From the NCBI RefSeq assembly GCF_002277025.1, contig NZ_NIWD01000013.1, positions 124,001 to 188,000 of the forward strand: 64,000 bases of DNA, in the 5' to 3' direction. The translations under genes were made by a program, and so were the position numbers. Below are positions 16,872-25,416 of this stretch, one piece after another. Below the pieces are notes generated by a model, which was not told where the DNA came from, ran no database searches, and saw nothing but the letters and a program-made list of their open reading frames with translations. Numbering within the stretch: position 1 is the first letter of the stretch; every line of letters starts with the position of its first letter. The DNA is from Sphingopyxis sp. GW247-27LB. Its GTDB lineage: Bacteria; Pseudomonadota; Alphaproteobacteria; Sphingomonadales; Sphingomonadaceae.

Positions 16872-17025
16872 CTTGCCCATCGCGGTTCGAGGGCTTTTTT
16901 TCGGTAACTGTTGCTGCAATGCAACATCGTCCGGCGACGACTCGGACAGCGCGGCGCGGCGCGTCCATTCGGTGCCCGGGCGAAGACGCGCCGCCGGCAC
17001 CGGGCGCGCCGGTGCCCGCTGCAGG

Positions 17026-18294
17026 TCAGGCGGCGTCGCCCGCTTCCTTCGCCTTGTCGGCATAGACGCGAACCGGCTGCTTGCGGCCCTCGACGACATC
17101 CTTGTCGACGACGATCTCGACCACGTCGGTCAGGTCGGGCAGGTCGAACATGGTGTCGAGCAGGATCGCCTCGACGATCGAGCGCAGCCCGCGCGCGCCG
17201 GTCTTGCGTTCGATCGCCTTCTTGGCGACCGCGACAAGCGCATCGTCGGTGAAGGTCAGCGCGACCTCCTCGAGGTCGAACAGCTTCCTGTACTGCTTGA
17301 CCAGCGCATTCTTGGGCTCGCCCAAAATCTTGACCAGCGCGTCGACATCGAGGTCCTCGAGCGTCGCGATGACGGGGAGGCGGCCGACGAATTCGGGGAT
17401 CAGGCCGAACTTGAGGAGATCCTCGGGCTCGATCTGCTTCAGCACCTCGCCGGCGCGGCGCTCGTCGGGGCCGGCAACATGCGCGCCGAAGCCGATCGAC
17501 TTGCCCTGCAGGCGGTCGCCGATGATCTTTTCGAGGCCGGCGAAGGCGCCGCCCGCGATGAAGAGGATGTTCGTCGTGTCGACCTGCAGGAATTCCTGTT
17601 GCGGATGCTTGCGCCCGCCCTGCGGCGGGACGCTCGCGGTCGTGCCTTCCATCAGCTTCAGCAGCGCCTGCTGCACGCCCTCGCCCGACACGTCGCGGGT
17701 GATCGAGGGATTTTCGGCCTTGCGGCTGATCTTGTCGATCTCGTCGATATAGACGATGCCGCGCTGCGCCTTTTCGACATTGTAGTCGGAGGATTGCAGC
17801 AGCTTGAGGATGATGTTCTCGACATCCTCGCCGACATAGCCCGCCTCGGTCAGCGTCGTCGCGTCGGCCATGGTGAAGGGCACGTCGAGGAAGCGCGCGA
17901 GCGTCTGCGCGAGCAGCGTCTTGCCGCTGCCGGTCGGGCCGACGAGCAGGATGTTCGACTTCGCCAGCTCGACATCGTCGCCGCGGCCGCTGTTCGCGAG
18001 GCGCTTGTAATGATTGTGCACCGCGACAGACAACACGCGCTTCGCGGTGTTCTGGCCGATCACATAGGCGTCGAGATGCTGGCAGATCTCCAGCGGCGTC
18101 GGCACCGCGCCGTCCTTGCGCGCGGCGACCCCGCCCTTGATCTCTTCGCGGATGATGTCGTTGCAGAGCTCGACGCATTCGTCGCAGATGAACACGGTCG
18201 GCCCGGCAATCAGCTTGCGGACTTCGTGCTGCGACTTGCCGCAGAAGGAGCAGTAGAGTGTGCTCTTGCTGTCCGAGCCGCTCAATTTCGTCAT
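17026..18294 (-). CDS. clpX: ATP-dependent Clp protease ATP-binding subunit ClpX
   Basis: 422 aa from the ATG at 18294 ([20 protein letters not shown]). The N-terminal zinc domain has four Cys (CSFC ... CDECVELC, residues about 15-45). Walker A is [12 protein letters not shown] (about 120), the pore loop is GYVG, and the IGF loop that docks on ClpP is seen in [10 protein letters not shown]. It unfolds tagged proteins and feeds ClpP. clpP lies upstream with a 170-bp gap, so clpX may have its own promoter. Confidence 0.98.
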   Translation of the reverse strand: MTKLSGSDSKSTLYCSFCGKSQHEVRKLIAGPTVFICDECVELCNDIIREEIKGGVAARKDGAVPTPLEICQHLDAYVIGQNTAKRVLSVAVHNHYKRLANSGRGDDVELAKSNILLVGPTGSGKTLLAQTLARFLDVPFTMADATTLTEAGYVGEDVENIILKLLQSSDYNVEKAQRGIVYIDEIDKISRKAENPSITRDVSGEGVQQALLKLMEGTTASVPPQGGRKHPQQEFLQVDTTNILFIAGGAFAGLEKIIGDRLQGKSIGFGAHVAGPDERRAGEVLKQIEPEDLLKFGLIPEFVGRLPVIATLEDLDVDALVKILGEPKNALVKQYRKLFDLEEVALTFTDDALVAVAKKAIERKTGARGLRSIVEAILLDTMFDLPDLTDVVEIVVDKDVVEGRKQPVRVYADKAKEAGDAA

Positions 18295-18464
18295 AAATCT
18301 TCCTTTGGCCGGCGCCAGAAAGGGCACCGCCGCCTATATCCTAGCCCCCGTCCACCCAATTACAATATGGCAATTGGGTGACACGGAGACAATGTTTCGC
18401 CTAGCGCCAAGGCGTGGGGCAGACGTCAAGAAACGCGGTTACCGCGATCTTGCCGCGCCCGCGT

Positions 18465-19115
18465 TCAGGGCGTCGGGCCTTCGCCCTTCTCGCCCGCCGC
18501 CTCGGCGTCGGGCATGCCCGGGCGGCGGTCGAACACCTGGTCGACGATGCCGAATTCCTTGGCTTCGTCGGCCTCGAGGAAGGTGTCGCGGTCCATCGCC
18601 TTCTCGATCTCTTTCAGCGACTTGCCGGTATATTTGACATAGAGGTCGTTCATCCGCTTGCGGATGCGCAGGATTTCCTTGGCCTGGATCTCGATGTCCG
18701 ACGCCATGCCGCGCGCACCGCCCGACGGCTGGTGCACCATCACGCGCGCGTTCGACAGCGCGACGCGCATGCCGGGCTCGCCCGCGGCGAGGAGGAAGCT
18801 GCCCATCGACGCCGCCTGGCCGATGCACACCGTGCCGACGCGCGGGCGGATATATTGCATCGTGTCGTGGATCGCCATGCCCGCCGTGACGACCCCGCCC
18901 GGCGAGTTGATGTACATATAAATGTCCTTCTTCGGGTTTTCCGATTCGAGGAACAGAAGCTGGGCGACGATCAGCGAGGCCATCTGGTCCTCGACCTCGC
19001 CGGTGACGAAGACGATCCGTTCGCGCAGCAGGCGGGAGAAGATGTCGAAGCTGCGTTCGCCGCGGCTCGTCTGTTCGACGACGACGGGAACAAGGGCGGC
19101 GAGCGGGTCGATCAT
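18465..19115 (-). CDS. clpP: ATP-dependent Clp protease proteolytic subunit
   Basis: 216 aa. The catalytic Ser is in [14 protein letters not shown], the His in [10 protein letters not shown], and the Asp is in the [20 protein letters not shown] segment near the C-terminus. The N-terminus lacks a long propeptide. The C-terminal tail ([12 protein letters not shown]) is a little longer than usual. It is the peptidase partner of the downstream clpX. Confidence 0.98.
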   Translation of the reverse strand: MIDPLAALVPVVVEQTSRGERSFDIFSRLLRERIVFVTGEVEDQMASLIVAQLLFLESENPKKDIYMYINSPGGVVTAGMAIHDTMQYIRPRVGTVCIGQAASMGSFLLAAGEPGMRVALSNARVMVHQPSGGARGMASDIEIQAKEILRIRKRMNDLYVKYTGKSLKEIEKAMDRDTFLEADEAKEFGIVDQVFDRRPGMPDAEAAGEKGEGPTP

Positions 19116-19182
19116 GCGGATTTCGTCCTTATTTATCCGGGTCGCCGCGCCGAGGACCGGCCGGCTGCCCCACCGCGTTCTA

Positions 19183-19211
19183 CATCGGCGGCAAGGCGAC
19201 GGGTTTCAAGG
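19183..19211 (-). promoter_or_regulatory. Possible heat-shock (sigma-32) promoter of clpP
   Basis: On the reverse strand CCTTGAAA (19211-19204) resembles the -35 of RpoH promoters and CCGATGTA (19188-19181) is a weak -10 at suitable spacing, about 65 bp before the clpP start. clpP is a common RpoH target, but this match is only moderate. Confidence 0.3.
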
Positions 19212-19306
19212 GGGCAAATCGGCCCGAATGGTTCAAGAGGCGGATCGTTGACCTTCGCTTCCGGGCAGGGGGCGATGAAGGGGACGACCCGCGACATTTT
19301 TTTCAA

Positions 19307-19399
19307 AGTTCGGGAAAGTTCACGGCGCGTCTTATCGCGGCCTGGGTCCGGGATCCGGTGGCCAACGGCGGCGCGGCAATTCCAAAGTTCAGGAAAGTT
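19307..19399. repeat. Pair of AAAGTTC direct-repeat boxes in the clpP upstream region
   Basis: AAAGTTCGGGAAAGTTCACG and AAAGTTCAGGAAAGTTCAGC occur about 75 bp apart. Each box has two AAAGTTC units 10 bp apart (one helical turn). They lie in the 695-bp gene-free stretch from 19116 to 19810. Possible regulator binding sites; no known protein is assigned. Confidence 0.45.
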
Positions 19400-19474
19400 C
19401 AGCCTATTGCATTCCCCCGATGTCGGCCTCGCGGTGCGCTGAATGCTCCGAGTACGCCTCGCCATGGCCGCCCC

Positions 19475-19555
19475 AGTAAGCTGGGCCGCTCCACCGACTG
19501 AAACAGTCGGGTGAAGGCTGGCACAGCCGGATAATGTAGGAAAGACCTATTTGAA
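19475..19555. other. Cluster of small hairpins, possible structured RNA
   Basis: Four short stem-loops follow one another: CCCCAGTAAGCTGGG, CCGACTGAAACAGTCGG, GGCTGGCACAGCC and TAGGAAAGACCTA. Density of perfect stems in 80 bp is unusual outside REPs. It does not match RNase P, tmRNA, 6S or SRP RNA consensus sequences that I know. No ORF fits here. Confidence 0.35.
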
Positions 19556-19570
19556 GGCGATGTCTGCTAT

Positions 19571-19713
19571 GGGGTGGATTTGAGCCATTCCCCTCCCTTT
19601 TAGGGAGGGGTTAGGGGTGGGTGCGCGAGCGGAGCGAGCCCGCGAAAGAACGCCGCCTTCGGCGGCTACCCACCCCCAGCCCCTCCCTAGAAGGGAGGGG
19701 AGAAGGTATGGCC
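19571..19713. repeat. Palindromic repeat, core orientation A
   Basis: Left flank GGGGTGGATTTGAGCCATTC, arm CCCTCCCTTTTAGGGAGGGG, core with GCGCGAGCGGAGCGAGCCCG then CGCCGCCTTCGGCGG, arm CCCTCCCTAGAAGGGAGGGG, right flank AGAAGGTATGGC. The copy at 51835-51976 has the same outer flanks but the core reversed. Confidence 0.85.
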
Positions 19714-19757
19714 GCTACCGGTCGTTAGCGGCCCTTGCGAACCATCGCCCGGGCCAA

Positions 19758-19784
19758 AAGAAAAGGGCGGGAGTGACCCCGCCC
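19758..19784 (-). terminator. Rho-independent terminator of fdxA
   Basis: GGGCGGG (19765-19771) pairs with CCCGCCC at 19778-19784; on the reverse strand the stem is followed by TTTTCTTTT, right after the fdxA stop. Confidence 0.8.
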
Positions 19785-19810
19785 CGATCGCCCGTCGCCG
19801 GTTCCGCGAC

Positions 19811-20149
19811 TCAGTCGCCCTCGCCGGGTTCGGCCGAGAAGAATTTCTCATATTTCCCTTCGACGCCCTTATATTCGTCGGCGTCGGCGGGGCTGTCCTT
19901 CTTGGTCGTGATGTTCGGCCATTCGGCGCTGAACTTGTTGTTCACCTCGAGCCATTTCTCGAGGCCGCTCTCGGTGTCGGGCAGGATCGCTTCGGCCGGG
20001 CATTCGGGTTCGCAGACGCCGCAGTCGATGCACTCGTTCGGGTTGATGACGAGCATATTCTCGCCCTCATAGAAACAGTCGACCGGACAGACCTCGACGC
20101 AGTCCATATATTTGCAGCGGATGCAGGCGTCGGTGACGACATAGGTCAT
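19811..20149 (-). CDS. fdxA: Ferredoxin FdxA, seven-iron type
   Basis: 112 aa. The N-terminal half has [21 protein letters not shown] and [16 protein letters not shown], the cysteine pattern of 3Fe-4S plus 4Fe-4S ferredoxins of the Azotobacter FdI type, followed by a C-terminal extension ([19 protein letters not shown]). It is an electron carrier; the partner is not identified. It is the last gene of the helicase-S4-fdxA series, 113 bp after the S4 gene, an order often kept in alphaproteobacteria. Confidence 0.95.
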   Translation of the reverse strand: MTYVVTDACIRCKYMDCVEVCPVDCFYEGENMLVINPNECIDCGVCEPECPAEAILPDTESGLEKWLEVNNKFSAEWPNITTKKDSPADADEYKGVEGKYEKFFSAEPGEGD

Positions 20150-20262
20150 GGGTAACGGCTCCCTTATCGCGGCGCATCGGCGCCGTTCGACTGTACTGAT
20201 TCCCCGCCTCTATGCCGCGCGGCGGCGGCGCGTCAACGCTTTCGGGCAGTTGCGAATCACTC

Positions 20263-20622
20263 TCACTCCATAGGCTCCGCGGCGCCATCATGGGCGACAG
20301 CTTTTCCTTCGCCGCTGATAGCCGCGTTGGGGGCGGCCGGCGGGTCGGGGGCCAGCCGCCGGTAATGCGCCTGCGCCTCGCTTGCCGGGCCGCGGCGGCC
20401 GGGGAGCGACAGGAGGCGCAGCACCTCGATCCGTTCGCCGATGGGGAGGACGAGCGTCTGTCCCGCGTGCACCGCGCACGAGGCGCGGGTGACCCGCCGC
20501 CCGTCGAGGCGGATATGCCCCGCGGCGATCAGCGCCTGGGCGAGGCTGCGCGAGCGCGCGAAGCGCAGATACCACAGCAGCTTGTCGAGCCGGATGCTCC
20601 CTGCCGCGCCGGGGCTCGCCAT
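20263..20622 (-). CDS. S4-domain RNA-binding protein (Hsp15-like)
   Basis: 119 aa from the ATG at 20622, which shares one base with the helicase stop (TGATG), so translation is probably coupled. The S4 domain is at residues 11-65: IRLDKLLWYLRFARSRSLAQALIAAGHIRLDG and VTRASCAVHAGQTLVLP. HslR/Hsp15 of E. coli binds stalled 50S subunits with nascent chain; a similar role is possible. The C-terminal third is Ala/Pro-rich and not conserved. Confidence 0.88.
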   Translation of the reverse strand: MASPGAAGSIRLDKLLWYLRFARSRSLAQALIAAGHIRLDGRRVTRASCAVHAGQTLVLPIGERIEVLRLLSLPGRRGPASEAQAHYRRLAPDPPAAPNAAISGEGKAVAHDGAAEPME

Positions 20623-23405
20623 CAATCCTCCCGCGCGCCCGCGAGCAGGTCGGCGAGCCCGGCGAAGGGGCTGTGCGGTGAAGGACCGCGGCGCGTGGGG
20701 CGGTCCGGCCGCGCCGGACGGGGCGCGGCGGACGGAGGCTTGCCGTTCTTGCCTTTCTTCGGCCTCGGCGGCTTCGCGGCGCGGGGCGGCTGGGCGTTCT
20801 GCGGGCCAGGGCGGGGCTCGGCGCCCTTGCGGTGGTGCCGGGGGCCGCGCCGCTTCTCGCCACTGCGGCGGCCGAGCCAGCGCCAGCGCTCGAACGCCGG
20901 ATCGCCGACGCTGCGGAAGCCGAAGCTGCCGAGCAGCGCGCGGCGCGCCTCGGCATCGAGGCCGAGCGAGGTGGCGAGCGCGGGGTCGATCGCAAAGCCG
21001 GGTGGCGGCGCGGCCTGCGCCTCGTCCCCGTCGTGCGCCTCGGCGTCGTCGTGCGGCTCGCCGCCCGCGATCGGCGTGGTCGGCGGCGCGACCGCCTGCA
21101 TCCGCGCCGCATGCGCCTGGCGCGCGAGCTTTTCGGCCATGTCGATGCGCAGCCAGCCGGTGGCGCAGCGGCGAAAGCCCGCGATGCGCAGCCCCTCGGG
21201 ACTGCCCTGCTTCTGCAGGACCGCGCCGTGCGGCGGCAGCGCGGGCATCGCGCCGCCCTGCTGCGCGGCGATGAGCGCGGCGCGCCAGCGCACCGCCTCG
21301 GGCTTCAACAGCTGCGGGTGGAAGATGTCGAGCGAGCCGATGGTCAGGCCGAGCTTGCGAAGCTGCGGCCGCTCCTCGGCGCTCATCGCCGCGAGCTGCT
21401 CATCGACGGCGGCGCGCTCGATGAGGCCGCTACCGTCGGCCATCGCCGCGAGCAGCGCGCGGACGCGCGGCGGGGTGAACAGGTCGCCCGCCGCCGCGCC
21501 CATCGCCGCGAGCGGCGCGGCGTGGCGCGCGAGCTGCTCGGCGACGAACGCCTGCAGCCGCTCGGCGATCGCCTGCACCTGCGGCGGTTCGAGCCGGCGC
21601 AGCGCGGGTTCGAGCAGGACCGCGGGCTGGACGAGCGTGGTGCCCTTGGCGAGCGTCGCGACGATATGACCATGCCAGGCGAGCCGCGGCGGTGCGCCCG
21701 CCTCGCCGACCAGCGACAGCGCGCCGCCGTCGCCCTCGGCGAGCGCGGTGGCGCGCCGCGCGAGTTCGGCGCGCAGATGCTTCTCGGCGGCGGCGAGCAA
21801 CAGCCGGTGGTCGCTCGCCCGCGCCTGTGCATCGACCTTGAACTGGAATCCGGTGAGCGTCCCGATCGGTTCGCCGTCGACCGCGACCGTGCCATCGGCG
21901 CCGACCGCGACGGGCAGCGCGGCGTGACGCTGCCCCGCGTCGCGGATCAGCAGCGCGAGCCGGCGGTCGACAAAGCGCTGCGCGAGCGCCGCGTGCAGCG
22001 CGTCGGAGAGGCGCGCCTCGAGGTCCTGCGTCCGCGCCGTCCAGCCCGCGGCGTCGGCGATCCAGTCGCCGCGCTGCGCGATGAAGCAGAGGGTGCGCAC
22101 CGCCGCGATCCGGCTCGCGAGCTGGTCGATGTCGCCCTCGACGTCGTCGAGCCGCGCCAGCCGCCGCGCGAACCAGTCGGGGTCGATCATCCCGTCGCCG
22201 CTCGTCCGCCATTGCCACAGCTTCAGCACCGTGCGGCTGTGATGCTCGGCGCCCAGCTGCTCGAAGTCGGGCAGGCCGCACGCATCCCACAGCCGTTCGA
22301 CCGCGACGGCGTCGGTCGCGCGCGCCAGCACCTCCATGTCGCCCGCGAGATGTTTCAGCACCGCGAGGTCGACCGCCTCGGGCGCGGCGCGCAGCGCCGC
22401 ATGGGCGGGCGGGCGGCCGAGATCGCCGATCAGCCGGTCGAGCGAGTCGAAGCGCGGGCTCGGCTCGCGCCAGAACAGGCTGGCGAGCGGCGGGAAATGA
22501 TGCCCCTCGATCGCCGCGATTTCTTCGGGCGCCATCCCGCCCTGCGGCAGGCCGATGGTGCCGAAGCTGCCGTCCTGCTGGTGCCGCCCGGCGCGGCCCG
22601 CGATCTGCGCCATCTCGGCGATGGTCAGCCGGCGGAGGCGGCGCCCGTCGAACTTCTGGAGGCTCGCGAAGGCAACATGCTGGACGTCGAGGTTGAGCCC
22701 CATGCCGATCGCGTCGGTGGCGACCAGATAGTCGACCTCGCCCGCCTCGAACATCGCGACCTGCGCGTTGCGGGTGCGCGGACTGAGCGCCCCCATCACC
22801 ACCGCGGCGCCGCCCGCGAAGCGGCGCAGCATCTCGGCGATCGCATAGACCTCGTCGGCCGAGAAGGCGACGATCGCCGATCGCTTGGGCAGGCGCGACA
22901 GCTTCATCGGCCCGGCGTAGCTCAGCGTCGAAAAGCGCGGCCGGGTGACGATTTCGGCCTCTGGCACCAGGGCGCGGACGAGGCCGGTGATGCTCGCCGA
23001 CCCCAGGATCATCGTCTCCTCGCGTCCGCGCGCGCGCAGCATCCGGTCGGTGAAGACATGGCCGCGCTCGGGGTCGGCGCCGAGCTGCGCCTCGTCGATG
23101 CCGACGAAGGCGACGTCGCGCCCGACCGGCAGCGCTTCCATCGTCCCGAGCAGATAGCGCGCGTCCGGCGGCATGATTCGCTCTTCGCCGGTGACCAGCG
23201 CGACCTGGTTCGCGCCCTTGATCCGGGCGACCCGGTCATAGACCTCGCGCGCGAGCAGGCGCAGCGGAAAGCCCATCATGCCGCTGGCATGGGCGGTCAG
23301 GCGCTCGACCGCCAAATGGGTTTTGCCGGTGTTGGTGGGGCCAAGGACGGCCTTGACCGGATGGGACGAGGGAGATGGCATATTCTTGTGGCGCGATGCT
23401 GGCAT
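20622..23405 (-). CDS. Suv3-like ATP-dependent RNA helicase
   Basis: 927 aa from the ATG at 23405; an ATG at 23381 (MPSPSSHPVKAVLGPTNTGKT) is an equal alternative. SF2 helicase motifs are visible: Walker A GPTNTGKT (about 23-30), DEAQ box GIDEAQLGADPERGHVF, SAT-like GSASI, motif V (YLVATDAIGMGLNLDV) and motif VI (QIAGRAGRH). This is the Suv3 type found in mitochondria and alphaproteobacteria, where a role in RNA turnover is proposed. The C-terminal 120 residues are Lys/Arg/Pro-rich (KKRGPRHHRKG...KPPRPKKGKNGK) and probably bind RNA. The S4 gene overlaps its end. Confidence 0.9.
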   Translation of the reverse strand: MPASRHKNMPSPSSHPVKAVLGPTNTGKTHLAVERLTAHASGMMGFPLRLLAREVYDRVARIKGANQVALVTGEERIMPPDARYLLGTMEALPVGRDVAFVGIDEAQLGADPERGHVFTDRMLRARGREETMILGSASITGLVRALVPEAEIVTRPRFSTLSYAGPMKLSRLPKRSAIVAFSADEVYAIAEMLRRFAGGAAVVMGALSPRTRNAQVAMFEAGEVDYLVATDAIGMGLNLDVQHVAFASLQKFDGRRLRRLTIAEMAQIAGRAGRHQQDGSFGTIGLPQGGMAPEEIAAIEGHHFPPLASLFWREPSPRFDSLDRLIGDLGRPPAHAALRAAPEAVDLAVLKHLAGDMEVLARATDAVAVERLWDACGLPDFEQLGAEHHSRTVLKLWQWRTSGDGMIDPDWFARRLARLDDVEGDIDQLASRIAAVRTLCFIAQRGDWIADAAGWTARTQDLEARLSDALHAALAQRFVDRRLALLIRDAGQRHAALPVAVGADGTVAVDGEPIGTLTGFQFKVDAQARASDHRLLLAAAEKHLRAELARRATALAEGDGGALSLVGEAGAPPRLAWHGHIVATLAKGTTLVQPAVLLEPALRRLEPPQVQAIAERLQAFVAEQLARHAAPLAAMGAAAGDLFTPPRVRALLAAMADGSGLIERAAVDEQLAAMSAEERPQLRKLGLTIGSLDIFHPQLLKPEAVRWRAALIAAQQGGAMPALPPHGAVLQKQGSPEGLRIAGFRRCATGWLRIDMAEKLARQAHAARMQAVAPPTTPIAGGEPHDDAEAHDGDEAQAAPPPGFAIDPALATSLGLDAEARRALLGSFGFRSVGDPAFERWRWLGRRSGEKRRGPRHHRKGAEPRPGPQNAQPPRAAKPPRPKKGKNGKPPSAAPRPARPDRPTRRGPSPHSPFAGLADLLAGARED

Positions 23406-23559
23406 GGGCGGCCTTGCGGTGCAACCGCCGATCGTCGAGCGGCGGCGATTTCGGCGTGTTCGGCCGTCCGCGCCGCCGGGGCGCGAGTCACCCCGCGCGC
23501 GCCACGGCTCGCCGCAGCACCCAGCGGCGAAACCCGCGTTAAATTGACTTTAACGGCCT

Positions 23560-25203
23560 TTGTTTACACAAAACGCGACGGAGACACATCGGCGCGATCG
23601 CAAAATGGGCGCGCCGAGCGGGGGTTGCATCTTGTACCAGCGCCACGAACCCATCGCGGGGATGACCGGCAATGCGGCCGCGCTGGCGATGTCGCAGGCG
23701 ATTCCCCTGCAACGGGGGCAGGCCGCCGCCGAGCCGTCGCTGACGTGGCGCGAACGCCTCGCCCAGCTCGACCTCGTTCCCGACCTCGGCGCCGACATCG
23801 GCTCGGGCGAATGGTGGCGCGGCCTCGCGACGCTGGCGTTGCTGTGCGGCGCGGCGATCTCGACCTTCCCCGGCGTCCAGCCGCTCGGCGTCGGCGGCGC
23901 GCCCGCGCTCGACACCGCCGATTTCAACGAAGCGCGCGCGCAGATGATCGTGCCGCTCGCGCTCGGCGCCGACACCGGCCGCCACATGGCGGCGACCGAC
24001 GCGGTGCGCCCGCTCGCCCAGACCCCCGAACGGCCGCAGATCGAACTCACCGCCACGCTGGGGAGCGGCGACAGCTTCGCGCGCCTGCTCGAACGCTCGG
24101 GCGTCGGCAGCACCGAGGCGCAGGCGCTCGCGAGCCAGGTCGCGGCCGCCGTCCCGCTCGCCGATATCGCGCCGGGCACGCGCATCGACCTGATCCTCGG
24201 CCGCCGCGCGGCGCGCACCATGCCGCGCCCGGTCGAGGCGCTCGCGATGCGCGCGCGCTTCGACTTGAGGATCGAGATGGAGCGAGTGGGCGATCGCGTG
24301 GTGATGCGCCGCATCCCGATCGCGGTCGACGCGACGCCGCTGCGCATCCGCGGCCGGGTCGGCGACAGCCTCTACCGCTCGGCACGCGCCGCCGGGGCGC
24401 CGCCCGAGGCGATCCAGTCCTATCTCCGCGTGATCAGCCGGCAGACGCCGGTCTCCGCGATTCGCGCCTCCGACGAATATGATATCATCGTCGAGCATCG
24501 CCGCGCCGAGACGGGCGAGAGCGAGACCGGCAAGCTGCTCTATGCCGGGCTGATCCGCGGCGGCAAGCCGAAGCTGTCGATGCTCGAATGGACCAAGGAC
24601 GGCCGCGCGCAATGGTTCGAGGCGTCGGGCGTCGGGCAGCAGCGCGGCGGCATGGTGCGCCCGACCAACGGCCGCGTCACGTCGACCTTCGGCATGCGCC
24701 GCCACCCGATCCTCGGTTATCGCCGCATGCACAGCGGCATCGATTTCGGCGGCGGCTACGGCGCGCCCATCTACGCCGTCAGCGACGGCGTGGTCACCGT
24801 CGCGGGCCGCACCGGCGGCTTCGGCAATTATGTGAAGCTCAACCACGGCGGCGGTCTCGGCACCGGCTATGGCCATATGAGCCGCATCGCGGTGCGCGCG
24901 GGCCAGCATGTCCGCCGCGGCCAGGTGATCGGCTATATCGGCACCACCGGCCTGTCGACCGGCCCGCATCTCCACTACGAGCTCTATCGCAACGGCCATG
25001 CGGTGAACCCGGCGTCGGTGAGCTTCGTCACCAAGGCGCAGCTCGAGGGCAAGGAACTCGCCGATTTCCGCGCCCGCATCCGCCAGCTCACCGCAGTCGC
25101 GCCCGGCGCCGCGCTGGCGCCGATCGCCCCGAAGCAGGTCGAAGGGCCAAAGCTCGGCAGCCTCGCCGACGTCGCGTCGAAAAGGGTGGGGGACGGCATC
25201 TAG
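23560..25203 (+). CDS. M23 family (LytM) peptidoglycan endopeptidase
   Basis: 547 aa; an ATG at 23605 (MGAPSGGCILYQ) is an alternative start. One hydrophobic segment (WWRGLATLALLCGAAISTF, about 85-103) suggests a membrane anchor, followed by a LysM/OapA-like middle part (ATLGSGDSFARLLERSGV; GDSLYRSARAAGAPPEAIQSYL). The LytM domain is C-terminal: TSTFGMRRHPILGYRRMHSGIDF, NYVKLNHGGGLGTGYGHMS and GPHLHYELY, keeping the zinc ligands (His of HSGID with Asp, and HLH). It should cut peptide cross-links in the periplasm. It is divergent from the helicase. Confidence 0.92.
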   Translation: MFTQNATETHRRDRKMGAPSGGCILYQRHEPIAGMTGNAAALAMSQAIPLQRGQAAAEPSLTWRERLAQLDLVPDLGADIGSGEWWRGLATLALLCGAAISTFPGVQPLGVGGAPALDTADFNEARAQMIVPLALGADTGRHMAATDAVRPLAQTPERPQIELTATLGSGDSFARLLERSGVGSTEAQALASQVAAAVPLADIAPGTRIDLILGRRAARTMPRPVEALAMRARFDLRIEMERVGDRVVMRRIPIAVDATPLRIRGRVGDSLYRSARAAGAPPEAIQSYLRVISRQTPVSAIRASDEYDIIVEHRRAETGESETGKLLYAGLIRGGKPKLSMLEWTKDGRAQWFEASGVGQQRGGMVRPTNGRVTSTFGMRRHPILGYRRMHSGIDFGGGYGAPIYAVSDGVVTVAGRTGGFGNYVKLNHGGGLGTGYGHMSRIAVRAGQHVRRGQVIGYIGTTGLSTGPHLHYELYRNGHAVNPASVSFVTKAQLEGKELADFRARIRQLTAVAPGAALAPIAPKQVEGPKLGSLADVASKRVGDGI

Positions 25204-25204
25204 C

Positions 25205-25362
25205 TGCCTCCCTCCCGCAAGCGGGAGGGATAGCGAGACTTGCGAGCTTGCTCGCTGGTCGCAGCAGGGTGGGCCATACGCTCGGTCTGCTTTGCCCACC
25301 CCGCTGCGGCTAGCCGGTAAACCGGCAAGCCTCGCTGCCCCTCCCGCAAGCGGGAGGGGTGG
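25205..25362. repeat. Palindromic intergenic repeat
   Basis: Arms CCCTCCCGCAAGCGGGAGGG and CCCTCCCGCAAGCGGGAGGG are each palindromic and lie at both ends of a core with CTTGCGAGCTTGCTCGC and a GGTGGGCC/GCCCACC pair. It fills the gap before hemB. The arm loop (GCAAGC) differs from that of the other families here. Confidence 0.8.
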
Positions 25363-25416
25363 TCTGGCCACCAATATCCCTTTCCCCCGCCGTCAAAGCG
25401 CGGCTATGCACGCGCC

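Noticed and set aside
19475-19555. RNase P, tmRNA, 6S or SRP RNA
   Set aside because: The conserved core sequences of these RNAs are absent, so I report only a possible structured RNA.
20832-24482. Forward-strand open frame of 1216 codons opposite the helicase
   Set aside because: Frame openness is a GC effect. The reverse strand encodes a full Suv3-like helicase and the 3' part overlaps the M23 peptidase in another frame.
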